From positions 69,185,744-69,249,743 of the forward strand of contig OX393550.1 of the NCBI GenBank assembly GCA_947650365.1: DNA of 64,000 nt, written 5' to 3'. The position numbers and the translations under genes were made by a program. The DNA comes from Chamaelirium japonicum (Eukaryota; Streptophyta; Magnoliopsida; Liliales; Melanthiaceae). Numbering within the stretch: the first letter of the stretch is position 1; every line of letters starts with the position of its first letter. Under the pieces are notes generated by a model. That model had not been told where the DNA came from. It did no database searches and saw nothing but the letters and a program-made list of their open reading frames with translations. Shown here piece by piece: positions 33,990 to 45,660 of the stretch.

Positions 33990-35020
33990 CACTTAACAAT
34001 TTACTTGATAAAGCCTTCGAAGTCCAATGCCATGCACTATCTTTGGGAGGTTAACTTTGGTAGTGAGTTGGTAAAGAAATCTACAAGGTTGTCGTTAAAT
34101 CGAACTTGCTCCATTTTGATTTCCTGCTAGATTTATATAATGTCAGAATTTCTGAATGATTTGAGAAGATAACTATCAGAGTTTGTTTCGTAGAACACCA
34201 ACATATAATCGCATTACTATTCATAAAAACATAATATGTTTATAAACGATTCTTAGGTGGGTCAAAAAGATAACATGAATCTGTATTTTTAATCAGGTTA
34301 GTTTGATCAATAAAATAATCTCAATTCAATAGTTTCACGACGATATCTTAATATACGTTTAATTTTATTTCAGTACCTATAAGTTGGTGCATAACTATAT
34401 CTTGCAAGTATATTTACAGAAAATATTATGTTAGGTCTAGACCACTGTGCTAAGTACAGTAATATCCCAATGACATTTAAATGTGATATAACAAGATTAA
34501 GTATATCTTCATTTTCTTCTCTTGATCAAATACCTCTCTTCTAATATCCAAAGATTGAACGACCATATGTATACTTAATGGATGATATTTATTCATACTA
34601 AATCTTTTCAAGAGCTACTCAGTATAATTGGATTGATGGATTAAAATTCTAATATCCATATACTCGATTTATAAACCAAGACAAAATATAGTTTTATCTA
34701 GGTCTTTTATTTTAAATAGTTAGTAGCCTTTTCGACCTCTTTCAGAATCTCGTTAATGTTATCAACATACACTACTACTATGTGAAATCCATTCAATAAT
34801 TTCTTTATAAACATATAAGGACATACGAGATCATTTTTATAATATTCACTAGAGAGATATTCACTCAGAAGGTTGTACTATAGTCTTCTAGACTGCTTTA
34901 ATCCGTATAACACACATCTTAATCTAATTGAGTGTATGCTTCTGAATTATTCTAGTAACTTAAATCCTTCAAAGATCTTTATATAGATTTCAGTGTCTAG
35001 TTATCTGTATGTAATCATTA
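33990..35020 (-). pseudogene. Copia RNase H and reverse transcriptase remnants
   Basis: Read on the minus strand, this region shows at nucleotide level the usual order of copia pol, backwards from the 3' LTR: the RNase H end (34020-34220), then sequence resembling the RNase H core and RT tail, then the YVDD neighbourhood near 34755-34790, then the SLYGLKQ neighbourhood near 34880-34920. Stops occur every few codons. The identification rests on pattern similarity to other plant copia elements and is moderate. 35021-37900 probably continues upstream into integrase and gag but is too decayed to place domains. Confidence 0.45.
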
Positions 35021-35445
35021 TATCCATTACGCTTATGTGGAGTTTTTCAGATATTGTTAAGCTTATTAGATGAATGTTATTGTATCCATTATTGGAGAAT
35101 ATATTTTCTTCTAATAGAATTCGGGTTTCTACAAAAAAACTTATGCATAAGTCATACTTTATATCTTTGAATTTTATCATTTTCATTCATCTTCTAAAGA
35201 AACACCTATCTAAAACCTACTAGGTTTATTCTAGATGGTGTTTGTACTATAAGTCCAAATACTTCACATTTTTAATGGAATTCAATTCCATTTGAATTAC
35301 AGCTTTATATTTCGGCCAATTCTTTATTTGTCGATATTTATGGATACTATTTGGTTCATTATCACTATTTATATCATTGGTTTGTTATTTAGTAGATATT
35401 CTATATATACATCGATGACTATTTTTTTTCGGTTCAAAATTTCTT

Positions 35446-35819
35446 CTAAATCTAATAGTATAATACTAAAATGGAAGCCTCACAAGGAGGTTGTGACATG
35501 TGGCAACCATGTAAAAAAACTCGAATTGGTAGAACCTCTACCCTTAAGTGTGAACGCGTAGAAATTAAATTCCTATTAAATGTTGCATTCATTAGTAGCA
35601 TTAATTTATTTTTTATTAGATTTTTTCTGGGAAGCAACTGTTGGGGGCCATGCGTTTCTTATCGGAGGATTGAGCGAACCCAGGCCTTAAACACAGCATT
35701 CATTGATAGCATTCAATTAATTTTTATTCAGTTTTCTTAATGGAGCTACTCCTATGTGCTTTTCATCGGAGGCCCGGAGGGTTAAGTGAAGCCCGAGCCT
35801 CGCCGGGGGATCACATTAG
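35446..35819 (+). mobile_element. Possible decayed Helitron of a related family
   Basis: Starts with TCTAATAGTATAATACTAAA then ATGGAAGCC, the same 5' phrase as the third Helitron at 40450-40765 (in reverse). It ends with a possible hairpin CCCGAGCCTCGCCGGG about 10 bases before TTAG, a mutated CTAG. The interior is a direct duplication of about 110 bp (35583 and 35694 start GCATTCATT). Confidence 0.5.
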
Positions 35820-38290
35820 TATAATTAGAATACCGGGATCTTATCATTGTTCGGTATCAGTATTATTTCTCCTGTCATTTCAAGGACTTGGGATATAACA
35901 TCATTTAGAGTGTTATGTAAGGATTCAAGAAAATTGAGCCTTTCATTCCCAATCACTTTAAGGATTTAGGGTATAATCTCGATCGGAGTATTATGCATCG
36001 TCTCTTTTAGATGCATTATTTCTAGAGATTCTTAGGGTATAATTTTTTATTTAACTTCCTATTCTGAGGAGCTAAATCTTTGGAACCTATAGGTCCACCA
36101 TGCTTCCAACGTCCACTAGACTCATTTGCTGCCCTATTCGAATTATGTCCTTTTGGGATATTAATTCGAGCAGGCGCATTCATAATTGACAGATATAAAT
36201 TTGTCACTCTAGATATATCATTAAATACATCAGGTAATTAGTTTGCAATTTCCTATAGATGTATAATTCTCTGAACTTCGTATTCATATTGGGAAGACCT
36301 AGGGTCTAGATGAGACATAGTGAAGTATTTCATGATAATTCACATCGTTCTTTTGAAACACCTGTATTCTTATCTTCCCATAACGACGAGAATTATGACT
36401 TATTAAAGTGACAATGCATATACCTTATGGAAAATAGATCACCGGTTAAGGGTTCAAGGTATTTAATTATAGACGGTGACTTAAAATCGACATAAATATC
36501 TAATCTATGTTGGGGACCTATTTTGGATCTCTATGGTGGCGAGATCCCAATTTGTACTGTACATCTAAATTTTTACAAATACTAGATGTTAGATTGGGTT
36601 TCCAATACCAATTTAAATAAGCATTGCTGCATATAGTATTGCGTGCCCACAAGCATTAACAGAAAGTCTAGATTGTATTAAGAGTGACCTAGCTACCAGC
36701 TAAAGATGTTAAATAAGAAATTATGCTAAACTATTTTGGGTATGAACATAGGGAACATAATGTTCTATATCAATTCTTATTAATAAACAGAAATCATCAA
36801 ATGCTTGGGAAGGTGAAATCAACTAATTGTCTAATCTAATAGATTTTCTAGGATGATATAGAATATGAGCTCTAAGCTTGATAATATGGATAAGTAGTCT
36901 AGCAAAAGCAAAGTTTCTAATGGATAAAAGGCAGACATATGACCATCTGGTCGAGGCATCTAAAAAATATTATATATTATCTAAAATATCCACTAGAGGG
37001 GTGTATAGGTCCATAAATATCACCTTGTATCCGATAAAGGAATGGTGATGACTCAGAGGTTATCCCTAATGGATATCTAGTAGAGTTTTCTATGATCGTT
37101 TTAAGCATAGAGGATCCAAGATGACCAATTTGATCACGCTAATTGTTCATGGCTACAAGGCCTTTAAGCTTCTAGTTTACCAAAGGTCTTTTATTAGCAA
37201 TAAGCTTCTGGCTTCTAATTACATGAGATTAGAATAGCATAATACGAGTGTAATATATCCCTATAGAGAGGGTGTAGAATTTTTCTAGTATGAACTTTAT
37301 GTTTCTAACATTAAATATGATGTATAGGTATTCCTTATTTACTTTGTTTTGTGTTTCGATGTGGTATCCATTCATATGAATGTCTTTGAATCTCAGTGAG
37401 TTTCTTTTAGAACTACTTGAGTACAAAATATTTTTGGATAAATAAATGGGTGCTATTTGTTAACACAAGATGGGCTTTTCTAAAGCCTTCTATTATTTGT
37501 ATAGGTCCAGTTATGGTTGATACATTCTGAGGATTAAAATTATTTCCTAAAAAAAATATTTATGCCATTATCTAAAACAAAATGCTATATATAAAACTAG
37601 AATTGAAAGCATAATACCGAAGAGCATAAAATATCAAACTAAAATAGCAATATACTTCAGGCCATGTCATGGATCCAGTGGGTCTTGAGTTATGATTTTG
37701 TATAAAAACTTTGTTATTTTCTTTTGCGACTAAGAGGATAAAGATGAGATCAGTAAATTTTAAGAAGTTACGTTAACAATATGGTAGCAGGAGTACATTC
37801 GTGGTGTGAAAAGTAGATAGTGTCTTGTCAATCTTTTGACTATCATTGAAAAGTTCTTCACATAATTTTATGTGCGAGATTACACTGAACATTGCTGAGT
37901 TATAATCTGATACCAATTTGTAATCGTAGGTTCACCCATTCATCCCTGACCGTTGAGAGTATGACCATCCTTTGGTAGTCATACTTGTCCCTCAAGGACT
38001 TCCATAGGGTCAGGGGTCTACCTCGGTCAGGTATTCATTCTTGAGGTCGGGATGAAGGTGATGACGTAATAAGATTGTTGTTCTAGTTTTCTCTTCAAAA
38101 GCTTTGCACAATTAGAAAACTGATTATAGGAACACTAAAGTCCTATCTACTATGGGACTACTGGTTATCTATATAGTGAAAAACTAATTATAAGATATCT
38201 ATAGCTATATTGTACTGTCTTGGCTGACTAGAGCCAAGCTCACATAAGGCTATAGATGAAGTCAGAAGATTATGTCAGTACTAACAATAA
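35820..38290. other. Decayed interior of the copia-like element
   Basis: AT-rich, no frame above chance length. CGGAGTATTATG and GAGTGTTATGTAAGG at 35900-36000 are local repeats. It probably derives from integrase and gag coding DNA, but I cannot place motifs. Confidence 0.35.
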
Positions 38291-39754
38291 TATAAACTAT
38301 TGTTATCTAATCAGAATAAGGTTAATCCTTATTATCAAACGAAATACAAAGTAATTATAACATATCTATTTTGAATTATGAAGCAGAGAAATGCCCAATA
38401 GATAAACTTGCATTAACAATTTAGTTAAGAGATATATCTATCGACTATATGTTTGTAAGCAGTGATAAGATGCAAAACAATTTTAAGTTTGTAAAATTGG
38501 ACCATACCGATGTGTCCGGAACAGTCCAAATAGTCAAAATTCCATATTTGTATCATCTAAATCAGGTCTAGATCAGGTTCACGATCACATAACTAAAACC
38601 GATAGTCCAGGTTAAACATGTATTAAATAATTTAAATTTATAAAATCTGACGTATCGATATGTTTGGAACGGTCAAAATAATCAAGATCCATACTTGGAT
38701 CGATCAGATCAGGCCTCGATCGAGTCCGGAATCAAAAATTAAAATAGATGGTCCAGATAAAAAATAGATTAAATAAACAGCAAATCAGTGCTCAAAACAG
38801 ATTGGGCGTGGATCTGGGCCAGCCTGAGCCTGGGCTCAGGTCTGGCAGAACTTGGTTTGGGTTCGGACCAAGTCTGGTATGAGCCTGACCTGGTTTAACC
38901 TAAAAACTGGGTCGGGTCGGGTTGAAACCAGGTTTACTACTAAAGTGGTTGATCGGGTTTTTGTTTGGAATATAAAAAACTGGGTCTGTTATAAAAGTAT
39001 AATCGGTCGGGATCGGTTGGTGTTGGTTTTTTAAACCCAAACAAAGAAGATGTTTATCTTCTTCTCGATAAGATCGGGAAGAAGAGAAACCCTAGCCGAT
39101 CAATCCCGCCACCGCCACCCTATTCGCAAGCCATCGTTGTTCGCGTGCGCTGACGCTACCCTTCTCATGTGCACCGGCCACCGCCTCTCTTGCGCACGAG
39201 CCACAACTATCGATTTCTTCCATAGCTCGTCGTCGAACGCCGCTCGGAGCCTGCCGTTGGACGCCGCCTGAAGCTCGACGTCGCTATCGTGCTCGTTCAA
39301 GACTATTGTGTAGGGTTGGCCTAAGGTGGGTCATGGGTTTCGAGTAACCGTCCACGTCGGAGTTTGGGTCGGCCTTTTGGGCACGTCAACGTTACCGGTG
39401 GTGGGCCTCAAGGTGAGTCGGCAGAATCGTCGAAGGGGGTGGTTCGCAGCCGTGAGTGTCGCGTCCGTGAATGTCGCAGTCACTGCCTGGGTCTCCGATG
39501 GGATCAAGAACCCAAGGTTGTGGTCGATGCCATCAGCAGAGCTGCTGGACGATTCGAGCACGTTCGGAGGGGTCTCCGACCGGCTGCGACAGTAGTACGA
39601 CATTTGAGAGCTAAAGCGTCTCGAGTATACGTTGTGTACTGCGAAGTTCTTCGTCCCACCATTCGTTGTCGTGAGGCTCATCGTTGCCGCGAGTTTCTTT
39701 GTGATGCTCGTAGTCGTGATGGGCCGAAACTCGAGAAAAGTCGTGCTAATAACA
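38290..39754 (-). other. Leader region of the copia-like element
   Basis: 38290-39050 is clearly similar, in reverse, to 54400-55330, so both belong to one element family. GGTCTGG/GGTTCGG-rich wording (38810-39020) then a GC-rich part (39090-39750) follow. Open frames of 130-186 codons in the GC-rich part overlap each other on both strands and are not convincing. The region may contain captured host exons, which I do not recognise. Confidence 0.45.
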
Positions 39755-39823
39755 TGTTGTGAGATGAAGAGAATGGATGCCGAAAACCGTATTCCCACCC
39801 TTTGGGGTTGTATATTATTTACA

Positions 39824-39936
39824 CTAGTAAGAAACCCGGGCAATGCCCGAATGTGCTTGATGCATGTCATTTGGCAAAGACGAAATCGCAACTGTTCGAA
39901 GAACTGTGAAATCTGAAGTGAGTGTAATTCACTTGT

Positions 39937-39975
<39 letters not shown>

Positions 39976-40149
39976 ACATCAAATTACCATTAACTACCAT
40001 TGAATGAAAATTTATCATTTTTATGATAGTTTTTTAAATAGATTTAAAAAAGAGTCGCGTTCACACAAGGAAGAAGAATTCTAACTCTTTAAAAAATATC
40101 CACATGTCATAACGCAAGAGAGAGAGGCTTCCATTTTTAGTATAGAAGA
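39824..40149 (-). mobile_element. Helitron copy 1 of a head-to-tail triplet
   Basis: On the minus strand it starts TCTTCTATACTAAAAATGG and ends with the hairpin CGGGCATTGCCCG followed after about 10 bases by CTAG. It is preceded by A on the plus strand (T on minus), as expected. It contains a (GA)n tract at about 39942-39971. No coding capacity. Confidence 0.85.
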
Positions 40150-40151
40150 TA

Positions 40152-40447
40152 CTAGTAAGAAACCCAGGCAATGCCCGAAAGTGCTTGATGCACGCCATTT
40201 GGCAAATACGATATCTCAACTGTTCGAAGAAGTGTGAAATCTAAAGTGAGTGTGATTCACTTGTTAGAGAGAGAGATTAACATCAAATGACCATTAAATG
40301 CCATTGAATAAAACTTTATCATCTTTATGGTAGATTTTTAAATAGATTTAAAAAAAAGCCGCTTTCACACACAGAAGAAGAATTTAAGTTCTTTAAAAGA
40401 CGTCCACATATCACAACATGAGAGGGAGGCTTCCATTTTAGTATAGA
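40152..40447 (-). mobile_element. Helitron copy 2 of a head-to-tail triplet
   Basis: 296 bp, same ends: TCTATACTAAAATGGAAGCC at the 5' end, hairpin GGGCATTGCCTGGG and CTAG at the 3' end. Only two bases (TA) separate it from copies 1 and 3. Confidence 0.87.
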
Positions 40448-40449
40448 TA

Positions 40450-40765
40450 CTAGTAAGAAACCCGGGCAATGCCCAAATGTGCTTGATGCACGCCATTTAG
40501 TAAAGACGATATTGCAACTGTTCGAAGAGGTGTGAAATCTAAAGTGAGTGTGATTCACTTGTGAGAGAGAGAGAGAGAGAGAGATTAACATTAAATGCCA
40601 TTGAATGAAAATTTATTATCTTTATGGTAGGTTTTTAAATGAATTTAAAAGAGAACCGCGTTCATACATGGAAGAAGAATTCTAGCTCTTTAAAAGACGT
40701 CCACGTGTCACAACACGAAAGAGAGGCTTCCATTTTAGCATTATACTATTAGATATAGATATAGA
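40450..40765 (-). mobile_element. Helitron copy 3 of a head-to-tail triplet
   Basis: Same 3' hairpin (GGGCATTGCCCGGG) and CTAG end. The 5' end is longer and variant (TCTATATCTAATAGTATAAT), like that of the element at 35446. Confidence 0.8.
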
Positions 40766-40864
40766 TGATGAATAAACTTAGGGCCTAAGTAACCAATGAA
40801 AAAACCTAATTCCAATGAGAAGATTGGACGGTGGACAGCCACACGATTCATCGATCTCATAACA

Positions 40865-41211
40865 TAGATTTATTTCTTTTTTAATTATTTTTTATTAGAA
40901 TAATATATGACGATAAGTAGATTTATCATTATTCATCTGGTGGTGCCCACCCAATAGCTAACTTGCCCAGCTGGCAGTTGGCTATTGAGCAGCCCTAAAC
41001 ACAGAATGTCAATTGTTATGTTGGATATGACATCAAGATCCAAGAGCCAATGAACAGCTGCCAGTCTTGAATACTATATTATTAGTCGCACCCTCCGTTT
41101 CCGGGCATTTGCGCTTATGCGAAATGTTGCCTCCTTGACCGTTTCCCACGTTAAACTTTATCCTTTTAATATTGAATTTTATTTATTTATTATTTTGCAG
41201 TACCAGATTTT
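40865..41211. other. Intergenic sequence
   Basis: AT-rich to 40930, then mixed sequence. No gene or recognised repeat. Confidence 0.4.
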
Positions 41212-41445
41212 TTTGGTAAATTACAATTTGCCCCCTATATTTAAAAAACACTTAACCCCCTATATTTTAAAAACTGTATTTTACCAACTTTAATCCAGTT
41301 TTGATCGGATCACCAAAACTTTGACCAAAGGGGGGATTGTGCTAATAACATTTCAAACTTTAGGAGCGGTTTCGAACAAAATAAACTACCGAGGGGTTAA
41401 TTACTTTTTAAGCTAAACTTCAGGGGGAAAAGTATAATTTATTCT
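41212..41445. mobile_element. MITE-like repeat, second copy
   Basis: Inverted match to 15110-15315. The left end reads TTACAATTTGCCCCCTATAT and the right end CTTCAGGGGGAAAAGTATAA. About 230 bp, no coding capacity. Confidence 0.62.
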
Positions 41446-41456
41446 TTTTTTTTTTT

Positions 41457-42541
41457 GAAAAATTTTATTCATACCCCAAAAATCTGTAATTAGCCCCGTA
41501 TCCCTATCGTTTATCAATAACTTACTCAACAATCCTTTAATACCAACAAGGCCCTTTATTTTTTTACCCCAAAGCCCCTACTCAGCGTCTTTTGTACCCC
41601 CAACCCAACCCAAGGTTTCTTTAAACTTAGCCCAAGCCCAACCCGTGTGATTGGCCGGGTTGTGCGGGGTGGGTTCGGGTTAACCCGCCCAAAGTTGGGT
41701 TGGGTTCGGGTTGGCCCGCCCAAGTTGCAGCTAGGGGTGGCAATGGGTCGTGTCGTGTCGGGTTCGTGTCGTGTCTAGTTTCGTGTCGTGTCCAAAACCC
41801 CTAGACCCGGACCCGACCCGTTTAACTAATCGTGTCTAGATCCTAAACCCGTACCCGACTCGCTAATAAACGGGTAGACACGATAAGACCCGGTAAGACC
41901 CGTTTACCACCCGGATCTATTCAGTTGACCCGATCCGACCCAATCCGACTCGACCCGACCTGACCCGAAAGACCCACTGGTATTATATATTATAGTATCG
42001 GATTGCTAGTAGACCCGACCCGTTGAATACTAAACAGGTCTTCCCAAGTCTACCGTGTCCAGACCCTAAACCCGGACCCGTTTATTAAACGGGACTATCG
42101 TGTCGACCCGTTTACGACCCGAACCCGTTTAGCCCTGACCCAGATTCGTTGACTTCGTGTCGGGCCCTGTCAGGTCGAGGAGAAAAAAGTCGGGTTGGGC
42201 TAGGATTAGCCCACCCAAATTCGGGTTGGGTTCCGATGGGGCCGCCCAATTTGCAGCCCTACGTCTGTCTTCAAGTACTAGCCAACTGCATGGGGTTTAT
42301 TTAAGAGTGGAGTGTATTCAAGAGTGCATATAATTGGGGTATATTTAAGGGGGGTATGTGTTTGATTGGGGTATAATCAAGTTGGGGCGGGCCATTTAAC
42401 TGGGGTGTATTGAAGGTGGGGTGTAAGGGGGAAGGGTATTTTTGGGATAGGAATGGGGTATAAAAAAAAAAAATGGGGTGCGTTTAAGTTTTTTGGAATG
42501 GGGGCTAATTACAGATTTATGGGGTATGAATAAAATTTCTC
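41457..42541. mobile_element. DNA transposon with about 40-bp inverted ends, 1.1 kb
   Basis: The left end AAATTTTATTCATACCCC plus AAAAATCTGTAATTAGCCCC (41461-41496) is repeated in reverse at 42503-42541. Runs of T flank both ends (TTTTTTTTT), which would fit a Mutator-type 9-bp duplication but cannot be proven in a homopolymer. No transposase. The right edge lies about 250 bp upstream of the receptor kinase start. Confidence 0.7.
41729..42185. mobile_element. hAT-like GGGTCGTGTCG-repeat insertion
   Basis: Begins TAGGGGTGGCAATGGGTCGT, the usual start of a plant hAT MITE type, followed by many GACCCG/CGGGTC and CGTGTCG motifs in both orientations. No matching terminus is clear on the right. 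It appears inserted in the larger element. Confidence 0.55.
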
Positions 42542-42699
42542 TATTTTTTTTTGCGCATCATTGGGTGGTAGGATCATGTCTTGGATGCCACTCATCGCCT
42601 GTGTGCAACAGCGCCTTCAATTCCAAGAGATCACAACCGGTGATTTTATCATGGACGGATGGATCAAAGGCGTGGTATGCATCTCTCTCTCTCTTCCGC

Positions 42700-42788
42700 A
42701 CGGTGAGTGATATAAAGAGCTGCCCTACACACCACCAACCCCCTCTTGTACAGCGCTCTTGTTCTTCCTCAAATCCCGCCGCCATCAG
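42700..42788 (+). promoter_or_regulatory. Probable core promoter and 5' leader of the receptor kinase
   Basis: A TATA-like GATATAAAGAG at about 42708-42718 follows a CT-rich tract (42682-42699). The first ATG of the coding frame is about 75 bases downstream, in a fair context (CAGATGG). Confidence 0.5.
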
Positions 42789-45054
42789 ATGGGCAGATCG
42801 TCAAATCTCCTCCTCCACCCCTCCTCCGCCGCCCTCCTCCTCGTCCTCCTCCTCCACTGCTCCTCCGCCACCGCCAATTTTTTGCAGAACACCACCCTCT
42901 ACCGCACCGTCACATATTCCTTCCCCTCTTTCAACGTTTCCGACGAGTCCACCCTCTCCGTCGTCGGAGACGCCAACATCGTCAAGGGCGCCCTCCAGCT
43001 CACCCCCGACTCCTGGAACGACATCTCCTACCTCGCCAACAAGTCCGGCCGCGTCCTGATCCAACGGCCCTTCAAGCTCTGGGACGACCAACCCACCTCC
43101 AACTCCACCACCAAGCATCTCGCCTCCTTCAAGACCTCCTTCCACATCAACGTCTTCAACGTTAACGCGTCGACGGTCCCGGGCGAGGGGCTTGCCTTCC
43201 TCATCGCCCCCAACCTCGACCCCCCTCCGCCGGGGAGCGACGGTGGCTTCCTCGGCCTCACAAACTCCACCAACGACGGCATGCCCGCCAATCACTTGGT
43301 CGCCATCGAGTTCGACACCTTCAAGGAGAGCTACGACCGGGACGATAACCACGTCGGCCTCGACATCAACAGCGTCGTCTCCAACGCCACCGCTTCCCTC
43401 ACCCCTCTCGGCATCAATATCACCGTGGTCGATAGCACCGTCTACAATGTCTGGATAGACTACGACGGCGCCAACCGGTGGATCAGCGTTTACATGACCG
43501 CCGCCGGTGGCCCGAAGCCAGCCACCGCCCTCCTCAACGCCTCCCTCGACCTAAGCGATCATCTCCTCCAATCATCCTTCTTCGGCTTCGCCGGCTCCAC
43601 CGGGGCCCACTACGAACTTCATTGTGTTAAAGCATGGAACTTGACGGTAGAGGATCTCTCCGACCGCGACGAAGACTGGCCAGGATGGAAAGTGGCCGTT
43701 GTTGTCATTGTGCCAACGATCGTGTTGGTCGTGGTTGCGGGGGTCCTCGTGGGATGTTACATGAGGCGGAGGAAGGTAGGGGATGACCCAAGGGCGCTGG
43801 TTGGGACTTTGAAAAGCCTGCCGGACACACCGCAGGAGTTCCAATTCAAAGAGCTGAAGAGGGCCACGAATAACTTCGACGAGCGGCTGAAGCTGGGGCA
43901 AGGTGGGTTTGGGATCGTGTACAAGGGGGTGCTCGCCGGAGGGAGCGTCGAGGTCGCCGTCAAGAAGTTCTCACGCGACCGGGTGAAGGGCCAGGACGAC
44001 TTCCTCGCCGAGCTCACCATCATCAACCGTCTCAGATACAAACACCTCGTCCGTCTTCTCGGTGAGTAAGCCCGTCCCCGTCCCCGTCCCCGTCCCCGTC
44101 CCGTCCATCATCGATCTCCGGCCACCGGCCACCACTATTAATTCCTCCAGTAATTTGATAAAGAGCTGTACGTCTGCTGATGATCTGATAGGGTGGTGCC
44201 ACAAGAATGGCGTGTTGCTGTTGGTGTATGATTACATGCCGAATGGTAGTCTGGACCAGCACTTGTTCGGCGGCCCTGAGCGGCCGCTGCTGAGCTGGGA
44301 GCGGAGATACAACGTGATCGTCGGGGTGGCTTCGGCTCTTCACTACCTCCACAATGGGTACAACCAGACGGTAGTCCACCGGGATCTCAAGGCATCCAAT
44401 GTTTTGCTCGATGCCGCCTTCGATGCCCGGCTTGGCGACTTTGGCCTCGCCCGCGCCCTCGACACCGATAAGACCTCATATGCCGAGATCGAGCTCGGCG
44501 GTGTCCCCGGAACCCTCGGCTACATCGCGCCCGAGTGCTTCCACACCGGGAAGGCCACCCGCGAGTCGGACGTCTTCGGCTTCGGAGCTATTGTGCTTGA
44601 AGTGGCCTGCGGCCGCCGCCCGCGCTGCGACATCAACGGCTTCCAGTTTCTGGCCGACTGGGTATGGAAACTCCACCGAGAGGGAGAGATCCTGAAGGCG
44701 GCGGACCCCCGCCTGGTCGGGAACTATGTGGAATCCGAAGCGGAGCGGCTTCTCCTGCTCGGCCTTGCCTGCAGTCACCCCATCGCTGGACAGCGCCCCA
44801 AGGCGCAGGCCATCCTGCAAATCCTCTCCGGCTCGGTGCCCCCGCCACAGGTCCCGCCATTCAAGCCGTCGTTCGTTTGGCCGGCGGGGCTCATGGACGA
44901 CGAGGCGGTGGATTCCTCGGCGGCGGCGGCGGCTTCGAGTACTTTGACCAGCATCGGGGTGACGTCCTCTTACTCTGCGTCATCCTCTGGGTGGACCCCA
45001 CGGCACATTAGTGAGGAGGGGCACATGCTAGGTGGTGGCATCTCCATGGGGTGA
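42789..45054 (+). CDS. L-type lectin-domain receptor kinase, intact, 711 aa
   Basis: CDS is join(42789-44061, 44192-45054): 2136 bases, 711 aa. Signal peptide at about 1-29. A legume-lectin domain runs about 35-290 with VAIEFDTF and DDNHVGLDINS, which in this family hold sugar- and metal-binding residues. Trp-rich juxtamembrane and one TM segment (299-325, VAVVVIVPTIVLVVVAGVLV) follow. The Ser/Thr kinase domain keeps its key residues: glycine loop LGQGGFG (from 369), Lys392 in VAVKK, HRD 487-489, DFG 507-509 and APE 537-539. The kinase would act at the plasma membrane, sensing an external ligand and signalling inside, in defence or development. The single 130-bp intron (phase 1) sits between RLLG and WCH. 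The start at 42789 is the first ATG in frame and directly begins the signal peptide. GC-rich, unlike the neighbouring repeats. Several LecRK subclasses exist, so no gene name is given. Confidence 0.93.
44062..44191 (+). other. Intron of the receptor kinase, with (CCCCGT)n
   Basis: Donor CTCG/GTGAGT and acceptor CTGATAG/GGTGG. Splicing keeps the frame and restores the usual LLGWCH phrase. A CCCCGT hexamer repeat of about five units lies at 44072-44104, close behind the donor. Reading through gives GE and a stop. Confidence 0.9.
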
Positions 45055-45058
45055 CGGT

Positions 45059-45320
45059 CAAAGAATTGTATTGAAACATCTGTTTGGAGAGAGAGAGAGA
45101 GAGAGCGAGAGAAGAGAGAGAAGAGAGAGATGTAAATACGGAGCATAGACGTTGAAGATGGAGAGAGAGAGAGAGAGTGAGAGGTAAATACGGAGCATAG
45201 ACGTTGAAGATGGGATTAACATTTGTTTGCAAGTGGCGTAAGAGGATAAGGCTGGGTTTGGATATTCATGGTAATAGGTCGGCTTGAACCATGTATTATT
45301 AGGGTCCACTTCTCATCTTG
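45059..45320 (+). repeat. 3' flank of the receptor kinase with GA tracts and a 28-bp direct repeat
   Basis: (GA)n at 45087-45126 and 45161-45176. GTAAATACGGAGCATAGACG followed by TTGAAGATGG occurs at 45132 and again at 45184. No polyadenylation site can be fixed. Confidence 0.7.
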
Positions 45321-45379
45321 TTCATCACTAGCTGGTTTGAGATTTATTGTTATGTAATTATATATATTCTTTATATCCA

Positions 45380-45660
45380 CTTATTCTCTCTCCTAACTGA
45401 TATGGGACAAACCCGTGTGAGGTATGACCATCTCAACACCTCTCTCTCACGTGGGACACGCGTGGCAATGACACAATCAGGAGGAACTCTCGGAACGGGC
45501 ATGGTTCTGATACCAGGTGAAGAACCTAGGACCTTGGATATCTGTCACCTCACAAAATCGGCTGGTAAGGAGAGATCCAAGACAGATATATAAACGGCCT
45601 ATTACCCGCTTCCATTACCGATGTGGAACTAGCCTATGTGAGGCATGACCATCTGAACAT
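45380..45660 (+). mobile_element. TRIM-like or LTR relic
   Basis: TATGGGACAAACCCGTGTGA and ATGACCATCTCAAC near 45400-45440 are echoed by ATGTGGAACTAGCCTATGTG and ATGACCATCTGAAC near 45620-45660, about 220 bases apart. Between them lies GGTTCTGATACCAGGTG, which resembles a tRNA-Met primer-site context in reverse. It suggests a small terminal-repeat retrotransposon remnant. Confidence 0.4.

Larger units (their letters stand above)
33578..40864 (-). mobile_element. Decayed Ty1/copia-like LTR element with nested Helitrons
   Basis: Two short LTR copies in the same orientation, 33578-33743 and 39755-40864 (about 190 bp without the inserted Helitrons), begin TGTTGTGAGATG and end CATAACA. Just inside the right copy the minus strand reads TGTTATTAGCACGAC, near the tRNA-Met primer site context. 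Just inside the left copy it reads CCAAGGGTGAG, a purine tract. Coding remnants of copia pol are on the minus strand in between. All frames are broken. The bases flanking the ends (TGTAT and TAGAT) do not give a clean duplication, so joining the two LTRs into one element is inference. Confidence 0.6.
39755..40864 (-). repeat. Right LTR copy, split by three Helitrons
   Basis: The LTR halves are 39755-39823 and about 40766-40864. They match the left copy across GGGATGCC..AAACT and GAATAAACTTAGGGCCTAAG through GGACGGTGGACAGCCAC. Confidence 0.75.

Noticed and set aside
39326-39916. Overlapping ORFs of 89-186 codons on both strands
   Set aside because: They conflict with each other, cross the element's primer-site region and LTR, and show no recognisable domain.
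42759-42788. Ten-codon N-terminal extension of the receptor kinase
   Set aside because: It starts at TTG, not ATG. The ATG at 42789 directly begins the signal peptide.
42801-43352. 183-codon antisense ORF in the receptor kinase
   Set aside because: Shadow of the GC-rich sense frame. The sense strand has all lectin and kinase motifs.
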